Under the pieces are notes generated by a model. That model did no database searches. It was not told the DNA's origin and saw only the letters and a program-made list of their open reading frames with translations. From the NCBI GenBank assembly GCA_027325905.1, contig DAIEEM010000312.1, forward strand, positions 1 to 5,427: a DNA stretch of 5,427 nucleotides, in the 5' to 3' direction. This DNA is from Rhodocyclaceae bacterium (lineage in GTDB: Bacteria; Pseudomonadota; Gammaproteobacteria; Burkholderiales; Rhodocyclaceae). Shown here piece by piece: positions 1 to 5,427 of this stretch (positions are counted from its first letter, which is position 1; the number at the start of each line of letters is the position of its first letter). The position numbers were made by a program, and so were the translations under genes.

Positions 1-116
1 TTTTGCAACGTCGATTGTTGTTGCGCCATGAACTGCATGAAACCCTGAGCGAAGGACTGCCCGGCTTGAAGCATGGCCTGAATTGCGGCCGAGTTGGGAT
101 CTTGTGCGGCAGACAT
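1..116 (-). CDS. phaC: Putative class I polyhydroxyalkanoate synthase, N-terminal fragment
   Basis: Only the first 38 codons are inside the window; the gene runs off the left edge. The start ATG (116-114) is supported by an AGGAG Shine-Dalgarno (127-123) six bases upstream. The visible peptide starts MSAAQDPNSAAIQAML and continues with a Gln-, Met- and Ala-rich amphipathic stretch (AGQSFAQGFMQFMAQQQ). That style fits the variable N-terminal region of betaproteobacterial PHA synthases, which polymerise hydroxyacyl-CoA into storage granules in the cytoplasm. No catalytic domain is visible, so the call rests on this weak similarity, on synteny with pgeF at the other edge, and on a PhaR-type operator in its promoter. 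A PhaE-like subunit or a phasin is the main alternative. Confidence 0.5.
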   Translation of the reverse strand, partial: MSAAQDPNSAAIQAMLQAGQSFAQGFMQFMAQQQSTLQ

Positions 117-122
117 CCACGG

Positions 123-127
123 CTCCT
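123..127 (-). promoter_or_regulatory. Ribosome binding site of the putative phaC
   Basis: AGGAG on the minus strand, six bases before the ATG at 116. It fixes this ATG as the start rather than the internal Met codons further in. Confidence 0.75.
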
Positions 128-141
128 AGTTAACTGGGCCG

Positions 142-170
142 ATTCTGCATTGCAGCATGCGGAGTGTCAA
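142..170 (-). promoter_or_regulatory. Sigma-70 promoter of the putative phaC
   Basis: A perfect -35 hexamer TTGACA (170-165) is followed by exactly 17 bases and a -10 hexamer CAGAAT (147-142), which matches TATAAT at four positions including the key A2 and T6. The start of transcription would be near 135, giving a leader of about 20 nt that contains the AGGAG ribosome binding site. The promoter faces the only downstream gene. A perfect inverted repeat lies in the spacer and is listed separately as a possible repressor site. Confidence 0.65.
145..155. promoter_or_regulatory. CTGC-N3-GCAG palindrome, possible PhaR operator
   Basis: CTGCATTGCAG is a perfect inverted repeat with a single central base pair. 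It fits the CTGC-N3-GCAG motif described for PhaR, the repressor in alphaproteobacteria that is released from DNA when it binds nascent PHA. It covers the downstream half of the -35/-10 spacer and the first three bases of the -10 hexamer (147-145) of the promoter in front of the putative phaC. A bound protein there would block RNA polymerase. The sequence match is direct; the assignment to PhaR is inference, since betaproteobacterial PhaR sites may differ. Confidence 0.45.
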
Positions 171-180
171 ATATGTCGAC

Positions 181-196
181 GCGCCGTTGCCGGCGC
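181..196. repeat. Inverted repeat upstream of the phaC promoter
   Basis: GCGCCG-TTGC-CGGCGC forms a perfect 6-bp stem with a four-base loop, ten bases upstream of the -35 hexamer. It has no adjacent T run, so it is not a terminator. It may be a protein-binding site or a chance palindrome in GC-rich DNA. Confidence 0.35.
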
Positions 197-230
197 CGGA
201 AGAGCAGCCTCGTGTAGGTTCTCAAAATCG

Positions 231-380
231 CTGGGAAATTTTCGCCGACTGAAAAACTCTGTCGCAGCGAAAGGCCGCCTCACAGGTGGCCTTTTCTTGG
301 GATTGTCTTCTGCCCGGCCAAAGCCGACGCACGTAACTGCTTGGGAAATTTTGGCGAACGACCGCAGCCTGAAAATCTGC
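231..380. repeat. Imperfect direct repeat, two copies 110 bp apart
   Basis: Copy one (231-263) and copy two (340-380) share the exact 11-mer TGGGAAATTTT (232-242 and 342-352). In both it is followed by CG-rich bases and then a CTGAAAA...CTG block; copy two carries about eight extra bases between these parts. The terminator-like hairpin lies between the copies. The flanks do not align, so this is not a simple tandem duplication. Role unknown; AT-rich paired boxes could be protein-binding sites. Confidence 0.5.
271..297 (+). terminator. Terminator-like hairpin, better on the plus strand
   Basis: On the plus strand the arms 271-280 and 284-293 pair over ten positions with one G.U wobble around a CAC loop, and are followed by TTTTCTT. 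This is the form of a rho-independent terminator. On the minus strand the wobble becomes an A.C mismatch and only a three-T run follows. The hairpin lies about 90 bp after the last gene of the glycine-zipper operon, so it may end that transcript weakly. No plus-strand gene is seen that would need it. Confidence 0.5.
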
Positions 381-385
381 TCGAC

Positions 386-700
386 CTATCTTGGCGTTTC
401 TCGCTTGCCAAGTTCCGAATGCGTTGACGCTCGATAATGTCGCGTCGCCTGGGCAGAAATCTCCTTCTGGTGTTTTAGCCCCGCCGCGCTCATCCGGTCC
501 TCTGCCCGGGACTGGCCGGTGTCTCGATCCGCGGCGAAGCGGCCGTTGGAATTTTCAAAAGCCCGGCTACTGAGAGACGGGCCGGCGGCCTGGTGGCCCG
601 CAAAACCGGATCCTCCGCCGAAACCACGGGCGGCAGCGTTAAGGCTAACGCCGGAAATGATCGCAACGCACAGCAGAGCATTAATTGGTTTGCGCATCAT
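386..700 (-). CDS. Small exported hypothetical protein, Gly-rich after the signal peptide
   Basis: A 104-residue protein. A perfect GGAGGT Shine-Dalgarno (710-705) stands in front of two adjacent ATG codons (700 and 697), so either Met may start it; an upstream extension has no such site and reads as random Arg-rich sequence. Residues 1 to about 25 (MMRKPINALLCVAIISGVS, then Leu-Asn and Ala-Ala-Ala) form a typical Sec signal peptide. A short RGFGGGSGFAG stretch follows, then a hydrophilic, charged tail with ENSNGRFAADRDTGQSRAED. I recall similar small secreted proteins with an 'NSNG...ADRD.G..RAEDR' core in betaproteobacteria, but know no function. It starts two bases after the stop of the preceding small ORF and is the last gene of the glycine-zipper group. 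Periplasmic or surface location is likely. Confidence 0.75.
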   Translation of the reverse strand: MMRKPINALLCVAIISGVSLNAAARGFGGGSGFAGHQAAGPSLSSRAFENSNGRFAADRDTGQSRAEDRMSAAGLKHQKEISAQATRHYRASTHSELGKRETPR

Positions 701-702
701 CG

Positions 703-885
703 TTACCTCCAATCTACATGCGGGCGGGACGCCCGCCGTTTCGAAGCCGCGTCGTCGCGGCCGGTGATCCGTTGTACCTTCTTGTTGAAGCGGTCTCCTC
801 TTGGCTGTCCGCGCTTGGCGCCGGTTTCGTCGAGCTGGAAATAGGCGGCACTGGCTGCCAGGAGCTTGATTGCAGTACGGTTCAT
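703..885 (-). CDS. Hypothetical 60-residue basic protein
   Basis: A small ORF starting MNRTAIKLLAASAAYFQLDE and ending in a basic, Arg- and Lys-rich tail. GAGGA (899-895) lies nine bases before the ATG. The start is 40 bases after the preceding glycine-zipper gene, and the stop TAA lies in the Shine-Dalgarno of the next gene, two bases from its ATG. That spacing suggests translational coupling. The N-terminus looks like the beginning of a signal peptide that never develops a full hydrophobic core or cleavage site, so it could be a decayed export protein. No family recognised. It may be a real small protein, a coupling leader, or not expressed. Confidence 0.4.
   Translation of the reverse strand: MNRTAIKLLAASAAYFQLDETGAKRGQPRGDRFNKKVQRITGRDDAASKRRASRPHVDWR
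720..736. repeat. GC-rich perfect hairpin just before a ribosome binding site
   Basis: GCGGGCG-GGA-CGCCCGC, a perfect 7-bp stem with a three-base loop. It ends ten bases before the GGAGGT site of the exported hypothetical gene and lies in the last codons of the preceding small ORF. In mRNA it could modulate coupling between the two. No T run follows on the minus strand. Confidence 0.45.
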
Positions 886-925
886 GGCGATCGTTCCTCA
901 ACTCGTTTCGATGCTGGCCGGCAAC

Positions 926-1441
926 TCAGGCGCGCGGCACCATCTGTCCATCGACGAGCTTCACCTTGCTGCCGACCCCGAACTCGGGCTGAAACTGCGT
1001 CGTCAGCGTGCGAAGCGTGCCGTCGTCCATGCGCACACGGGTCTGCCATAAGGTATGGCGATTGCCGTTCTTCTCGATCTCATTACCCGCGTAGGCGCCG
1101 GCGCCGCCGCCGATAATGGTCATGGCGGTGCGGCCGTTGCCGCGGCCTAGCGTATTGCCGAGCACCGCGCCGCCCAGGCCGCCCAGCACCGCGCCGAAGC
1201 CGGTTCCGCTACCACGTGTCTGGATCGCGCGCACCGCTTCGACGACGCCGCATTCTGCGCACGGCGCCGCCTGTGCCGCGGCGACCTCGGCCGATGCGGG
1301 CTGCCCGGCGAGCGCGCCCGGCAAGTGTCCGGTGATGCTGGCGATACCGAGCAGGCTGAAAACGGTGATGGCGATCGCCGCGACGATTAGCGACGGATAC
1401 AAGAAGCGCGGCGTCGGCCTGTGGATGTTTGAAGCGCTCAT
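926..1441 (-). CDS. Membrane-anchored glycine-zipper 2TM domain protein
   Basis: A 171-residue protein; the ATG at 1441 has AAGGAG six bases upstream, while the longer reading frame upstream is Arg-rich noise inside the neighbouring gene. Residues 15-37 form one hydrophobic segment with no cleavage motif, so it is probably a signal anchor in the inner membrane. A CAEC pair follows at 61-64. Residues 77-120 hold the glycine-zipper repeats (GFGAVLGGLGGAVLGNTLG and IIGGGAGAYAGNEIE), as in the Rick_17kDa_Anti / glycine-zipper 2TM family related to SlyB. The C-terminal 50 residues (HTLWQTRVRMDDGTLRTL, later VGSKVKLVDGQMVPR) form a small beta-rich tail typical of betaproteobacterial members. It lies 44 bp after the glycine-zipper lipoprotein, probably in the same sigma-54-driven operon. 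Envelope integrity is a likely theme; exact function unknown. Confidence 0.85.
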   Translation of the reverse strand: MSASNIHRPTPRFLYPSLIVAAIAITVFSLLGIASITGHLPGALAGQPASAEVAAAQAAPCAECGVVEAVRAIQTRGSGTGFGAVLGGLGGAVLGNTLGRGNGRTAMTIIGGGAGAYAGNEIEKNGNRHTLWQTRVRMDDGTLRTLTTQFQPEFGVGSKVKLVDGQMVPRA

Positions 1442-1447
1442 GATGAT

Positions 1448-1453
1448 CTCCTT
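1448..1453 (-). promoter_or_regulatory. Ribosome binding site deciding the glycine-zipper start
   Basis: AAGGAG on the minus strand, six bases before the ATG at 1441. It rejects the much longer upstream frame. Confidence 0.8.
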
Positions 1454-1485
1454 TCCGGTGAGAACAGCGTCCGCAGCGGCGGGAT

Positions 1486-1713
1486 CTAGTGGTGGCTCAG
1501 TTCGCTGCCGATGCGGTTGCCGATGTAGCTGCCCGCGGCGGCGCCGCCGACCGTGCCGGCTCCGCTGCCTCCGGTCAGTGCCGATCCGACGATGCCGCCG
1601 ACGACTGCGCCGCTGACGGTGCCGATCTCCTGCTTCGTCGGATTCGACGAGCATGCCGCCAGGGTGGCGGCCGCGAGGATCGCGGCGGCAAGATGCATGG
1701 GGGTTTTGTTCAT
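1486..1713 (-). CDS. Small glycine-zipper lipoprotein
   Basis: A 75-residue protein. Residues 1-20 (MNKTPMHLAAAILAAATLAA) are a lipoprotein signal peptide with the lipobox LAAC and the lipidated Cys at 21. Ser follows at +2, so by the Lol rule it should go to the outer membrane. Residues 31-70 are almost entirely a glycine zipper (GAVVGGIVGSALTGG and GTVGGAAAGSYIGNRIG), two hairpin-forming segments as in OsmB/YmgG-like lipoproteins. It ends in SELSHH. AAAGGA lies six bases before the ATG. It is the first gene after the sigma-54 promoter at 1766-1780 and the prime candidate target of the response regulator encoded just upstream. Family members are linked to envelope stress and stabilisation; the precise role here is unknown. 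Confidence 0.9.
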   Translation of the reverse strand: MNKTPMHLAAAILAAATLAACSSNPTKQEIGTVSGAVVGGIVGSALTGGSGAGTVGGAAAGSYIGNRIGSELSHH

Positions 1714-1742
1714 TGCGTTTCCTTTATCAACGCGGCGCTCAT
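1710..1742 (-). other. Ten-codon mini-ORF in the leader, overlapping the lipoprotein start
   Basis: MSAALIKETQ followed by TGA, whose TGA shares bases with the lipoprotein ATG (ATGA overlap). Its own ATG lies in the loop of the leader hairpin and has no clear Shine-Dalgarno. It could be a coupling leader peptide, or chance. Confidence 0.25.
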
Positions 1743-1756
1743 GGAAGCCGCTTGAT
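1726..1756 (-). promoter_or_regulatory. Leader hairpin at the 5' end of the glycine-zipper mRNA
   Basis: On the minus strand ATCAAGCGGC (1756-1747) pairs with GCCGCGTTGAT (1736-1726), ten base pairs with one bulged C, around a ten-base loop. The predicted sigma-54 transcript starts near 1754, so the stem would sit at the extreme 5' end of the message and end beside the AAAGGA site. It may protect the mRNA or tune translation. Confidence 0.4.
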
Positions 1757-1765
1757 GTGGACTAC

Positions 1766-1780
1766 GCAATGTCGATGCCA
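1766..1780 (-). promoter_or_regulatory. Sigma-54 (-24/-12) promoter of the glycine-zipper operon
   Basis: The minus strand reads TGGCATCGACATTGC. Against the RpoN consensus TGGCAC-G-N4-TTGC it matches all of TGGCA and TTGC, with the invariant GG (1779-1778) and GC (1767-1766) separated by exactly ten bases. Transcription would start about 12 bases on, near 1754, leaving a leader of about 40 nt before the lipoprotein ATG at 1713. It lies in the 219-bp gap behind a sigma-54 activator gene and has two palindromes upstream at enhancer distance. It is the best -24/-12 match I found in the window. Confidence 0.75.
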
Positions 1781-1844
1781 GGGCCGTGCGGGACGGGAAA
1801 TCAAGCAGTTACGCAAGCGCGCGCGGCGCAGCGGCGTTCGGTAC

Positions 1845-1862
1845 CGTCGTCGGTCGACGACA
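1845..1862. promoter_or_regulatory. Putative GlrR enhancer site 2
   Basis: An 18-bp palindrome, TGTC-N10-GACG on the minus strand (CGTC-N10-GACA on the plus strand). It matches the enterobacterial GlrR/QseF motif TGTC-N10-GACA at seven of eight positions. Its centre is about 100 bp upstream of the predicted sigma-54 start. It shares the frame CGTCG...CGACA with the site at 1912-1929. Confidence 0.6.
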
Positions 1863-1911
1863 GTCGGCAGCCCTGTCCCGCATAAGTCTCTGAATATCTG
1901 GAAATTGCCGG

Positions 1912-1929
1912 CGTCGCCAACCGGCGACA
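1912..1929. promoter_or_regulatory. Putative GlrR enhancer site 1, just after the regulator stop
   Basis: CGTC-N10-GACA on the plus strand (TGTC-N10-GACG on the minus strand), with the same one-base deviation from the GlrR motif as the second site and 13 of 18 positions identical to it. Its centre is 67 bp from the other and about 166 bp upstream of the predicted start. The inner arms GTCGCC/GGCGAC could also form a hairpin after the glrR stop codon, but no T run follows, so an enhancer fits better than a terminator. Confidence 0.6.
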
Positions 1930-1932
1930 CCG

Positions 1933-3266
<1,334 letters not shown>

Positions 3267-3270
<4 letters not shown>

Positions 3271-3797
3271 GGCTTCCTGTTTCCGGCGGGGCGGCCGCGT
3301 TCGAGAAGGTTCAACTCGATGGCCTTCAGCGCACCCAACTTCTGGTCCGCCTCGTCGGCGCGGCGCGTCTCGTCGCGCAAGCGGTCTTCGAGCCGGCGCC
3401 GCTCGGCCAGCTCGTCGCGCAGCAGGGCGATCAATGCCTTTAGCGATGGGGCGTTCTGGGCTTCGCGCTCGCATTGCTCCAATAGCTGCTGGGCACGTGC
3501 GTGCTCGCGTTGCGGAGCGGCCGGCGCGGCGGCGACGATGGCTTCGCGCACGCGCTGGAACAGGTGTTGATCGCGGCCGACGGCGCCGTGCACGCGCTCG
3601 CTCTCCCGAGCCCACTCCGCGGCCGTCAGATTCCAGACATAGGCGTGGTACGCGGCCAGCGACTCGTCGGTCGAAGGAAAGCGCGGGCCTTCATCCTTGA
3701 GCCAATACTGATCGCCGGTTCCGGTCAGACTGCCGCATGCCGCGACAGGCACTGCGATCAGGACGGCGATGATCCGCACGTAAGCGTTCAGTTTCAT
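3267..3797 (-). CDS. qseG: QseG-like outer-membrane coiled-coil lipoprotein
   Basis: A 176-residue protein. Residues 1-20 form a signal peptide with lipobox VAAC and lipidated Cys 21; Gly at +2 suggests outer-membrane sorting. The mature part has a Trp-containing region (YWLKDEG; YVWNLTAAEWARE at 53-65), then long charged helices: about 98-114, and a strong coiled coil at about 120-168 (LRDELAERRRLEDRLRDETR). It is joined by 4-bp ATGA overlaps to the kinase before it and the regulator after it, so the three are translationally coupled. Position, size, lipobox and helical content match QseG (YfhG), an outer-membrane lipoprotein that in E. coli binds the QseE/GlrK kinase. Sequence similarity is weak at this evolutionary distance, so the symbol rests mainly on context. 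Confidence 0.75.
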
Positions 3798-5257
3798 TGC
3801 AGCGGCAACCTGACTTGGAAACGGGCTCCCGGACCGGGCAGCAGCACCAGGCGGCCGCCATGCGCGAGTACGTGCTCCTGGGCGATGGATAGGCCGAGGC
3901 CGGAACTCTTGACCGGGCCGGCGGCGGGAATACGACCTTGGTAGAAGGGATCGAAAACGCGATCACGATCCTCCTCCGAAATTCCCGGGCCTTGGTCGGC
4001 GACCTCGACCACAGCTTCCTTACCCTCGCGACGCGCCCGTATCGATATGGCGCCAGACGCCGGCGAATACTTGACGGCGTTGGACAGCAGGTTGTCGAGG
4101 ACCGTCTTGATTCTTTCGCGGTCGGCGTCGAGGACGAGATCGCCGGCATCCACGACGACGCGCAGGTCGCGCGCCGCCAGCGCGAGCCGCTGGCTCTCCA
4201 CCACGGCGTCGACCAGCTCGCGCAGCGGAAAGATCTGCCGACGCAGCACGGATCGCTCGAAGTCGGCAGCACTGTACGCCAGCAGATCCTCGATGAGCTT
4301 GCGCAGGCGCTGGCTGTTGTCCGTCAGGATGCCGACGATTTCCTTCTGCGACCCGGTCAAGGGGCCGGCGGTTCCTTCGGCCAGGAGGTCGGACCCTTCG
4401 CGCAGCGCCGTCAGCGGCGTCTTGAGTTCATGCGAGACGTGCCGCAAAAAACGGCTCTTCCTCTCCTCCAGTTGCATCAGGCGCAGGCGCAGTCGATCGA
4501 GCTGCGCCCCGAGGGCCTGCAAGTCCGTCGGGCCGCTCACCTCGATCTTGCGATCGAAGCGTCCCGCCCAAAGGCCGCCGATGGCGGCTTCGAGTTGCCC
4601 CACGGGACCGGCCAGCAAGCGCGTGAAGCCGAATACGAGGAAGGCCGCTGCGGGCAGCAGGGCCAGCAACTGGGCGACCATCGTCCGCTCGGCCCGTGCG
4701 GCCAGGCCCTGCAGGTCCTCGACCTCGGCGTCTATGACTTTGCTGTTGTGCTGGAGGAGATCTTGCGCGGCTTGGGACAGGGCGACGTATTGCGCCACGA
4801 CGGCATCCTGCGGCGTCGAACGCCCACGGGACGACACAGCCGGCGCTCCACTCAGCAAGACGTGCAGGCCGTTCTCGCGTTCGGCGATGGCGGACAATTC
4901 TTCGCGCTGTTGCGCCGCCAGGGACATTTCCGCAAGTCGGGCAACAATATCGCCGAATCCGGTATGGAGGTTCTCGTAGGCATCGAGCAGCCGCGGATCG
5001 CGCAGCACTTCGTACTGGCGGACGATGCGTTCCTGGGCCGTGATGTTTTCAAGAAGCGTCCGGCTGGCCTGAGTCATGCGCATGGCGGCATAGACAGCTT
5101 GGCGACTTTTGCTGGAAAGCTGGCGAATCGACACCGCATTCCCGATCAAGCCAAGTGCCAACGGCAGCACAACCAGTGCAAACCCCAAGGCAAGAAGCCT
5201 CTTGAAGGAGCGCGGGTAATTAAGTTCAAGTTTCACAAACATAGCATAGCGCGGCAT
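3794..5257 (-). CDS. glrK: Sensor histidine kinase, GlrK/QseE type
   Basis: A 487-residue inner-membrane kinase. TM1 about 20-40, periplasmic helical sensor region about 44-192, TM2 about 193-213, HAMP about 212-264, then the DHp helix with H276 in RHVSHELKTPLTALREG (272-288). Catalytic domain: N box DNLLSNAVKYS (388-398), G1 DQGPGIS (421-427), F box FDPFYQG (435-441), G2 SSGLGLSIA (451-459). All residues needed for activity are present. The REG...LL stretch after the His and the DPFYQG/SGLGLS boxes resemble enterobacterial GlrK. ATG 5257 has AGGA three bases upstream, rather close; the next Met, at 5242, has none. It begins 19 bp after the pgeF stop and has no obvious own promoter, so it may be read from pgeF. 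It should phosphorylate D56 of the linked regulator. Confidence 0.92.
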   Translation of the reverse strand: MPRYAMFVKLELNYPRSFKRLLALGFALVVLPLALGLIGNAVSIRQLSSKSRQAVYAAMRMTQASRTLLENITAQERIVRQYEVLRDPRLLDAYENLHTGFGDIVARLAEMSLAAQQREELSAIAERENGLHVLLSGAPAVSSRGRSTPQDAVVAQYVALSQAAQDLLQHNSKVIDAEVEDLQGLAARAERTMVAQLLALLPAAAFLVFGFTRLLAGPVGQLEAAIGGLWAGRFDRKIEVSGPTDLQALGAQLDRLRLRLMQLEERKSRFLRHVSHELKTPLTALREGSDLLAEGTAGPLTGSQKEIVGILTDNSQRLRKLIEDLLAYSAADFERSVLRRQIFPLRELVDAVVESQRLALAARDLRVVVDAGDLVLDADRERIKTVLDNLLSNAVKYSPASGAISIRARREGKEAVVEVADQGPGISEEDRDRVFDPFYQGRIPAAGPVKSSGLGLSIAQEHVLAHGGRLVLLPGPGARFQVRLPLQ

Positions 5258-5276
5258 CGTTCCTGTCGTTTTCGGC

Positions 5277-5427
5277 CTACGTTGGGCGCTCCAGCCAAAC
5301 GAGCGTCGCCATGCGTCCGGTGGCGCCTTCGCGACGAAACGAAAAGAAGCGTTAGTCCTCCGTATAAGTGCAGAAACCGCCGCCGCCGATGCGTTCCACG
5401 CCGAGCCGCGCCAGCCGCAGGCGCGCC
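5277..5427 (-). pseudogene. pgeF: pgeF (YfiH, laccase-domain) C-terminus with in-frame stop
   Basis: The minus strand encodes the last 49 residues of PgeF, a peptidoglycan-editing/multicopper-oxidase-fold protein also described as a purine nucleoside phosphorylase. Visible are GVERIGGGGFCTYTED and RFFSFRREGATGRMATLVWL, the conserved family ending, with the natural TAG at 5279-5277. Between TED and RFF there is one in-frame TAA (5354-5352) where relatives have an amino acid; a single G-to-T change from GAA would explain it. The downstream codons are intact and in frame, so the change is recent, or a sequencing or assembly error. If real, the protein loses 24 conserved residues and is probably inactive. 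The gene continues beyond the right edge. Confidence 0.85.

Noticed and set aside
165..181. A further TGTC...GACG pair before phaC
   Set aside because: The half-sites are nine, not ten, bases apart, overlap the -35 hexamer, and no sigma-54 promoter is nearby.
701..901. N-terminal extension of the exported hypothetical protein
   Set aside because: The perfect GGAGGT before 700 and the signal peptide directly after that ATG set the start; the extension is Arg-rich and featureless.
332..1815. CGTAACTGCTTG shared by the two intergenic regions in opposite orientation
   Set aside because: A 12-base match somewhere within 5.4 kb on either strand is expected about once by chance, and the flanks do not extend it.
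3271..3615. N-terminal extension of the response regulator
   Set aside because: The added 115 residues are Arg/Pro noise overlapping the lipoprotein gene, and the receiver domain begins normally right after the ATG at 3270, which has a ribosome binding site and an ATGA overlap.
4047..4979. A 310-codon plus-strand frame
   Set aside because: Antisense to the kinase gene, Ser/Arg-rich, no recognisable domain or ribosome binding site.

Overview
The window is GC-rich, and every gene that can be supported lies on the minus strand, so transcription runs from high to low coordinates. Protein style, codon use and synteny point to a betaproteobacterium (Burkholderiales, Rhodocyclales or Nitrosomonadales). 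The strongest clue is the two edges: the right edge carries the C-terminus of pgeF (YfiH/laccase-domain family), and the left edge carries the N-terminus of what looks like a class I polyhydroxyalkanoate synthase (phaC). From memory these two genes are close neighbours in many betaproteobacteria. Everything between them looks like a block placed inside that pair.

Layout in transcription order. (1) 5427-5277: end of pgeF, interrupted by one in-frame TAA, with an intact conserved tail after it. (2) 5257-1933: a tightly coupled three-gene operon, joined by two ATGA overlaps. It encodes a sensor histidine kinase (GlrK/QseE type), a small coiled-coil lipoprotein in the QseG position, and a sigma-54-dependent response regulator (GlrR/QseF type). 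Gene order matches the enterobacterial glrK-qseG-glrR operon. (3) 1932-1714: a 219-bp regulatory region with a good sigma-54 -24/-12 promoter (1766-1780) and two upstream 18-bp palindromes (1845-1862, 1912-1929). Each palindrome matches the enterobacterial GlrR motif TGTC-N10-GACA in 7 of 8 positions. (4) 1713-386: a glycine-zipper lipoprotein, an inner-membrane-anchored glycine-zipper protein, a 60-codon hypothetical ORF and a small exported hypothetical protein, probably one operon. (5) 385-117: an intergenic region with an imperfect direct repeat, a terminator-like hairpin better suited to the plus strand, a sigma-70 promoter (TTGACA-17-CAGAAT) and, inside its spacer, CTGCATTGCAG, which fits the CTGC-N3-GCAG operator known for the PHA-sensing repressor PhaR. 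(6) 116-1: start of the putative phaC.

The main hypothesis is a self-contained envelope-response module. The kinase and lipoprotein sense an envelope state, GlrR is phosphorylated and binds the two palindromes, and sigma-54 RNA polymerase then transcribes the adjacent glycine-zipper envelope genes. In enterobacteria the described GlrR targets are the sRNA glmY and rpoE, so a directly linked glycine-zipper target would be a different regulon. The promoter and sites are read directly from the sequence; the regulatory link is inference.
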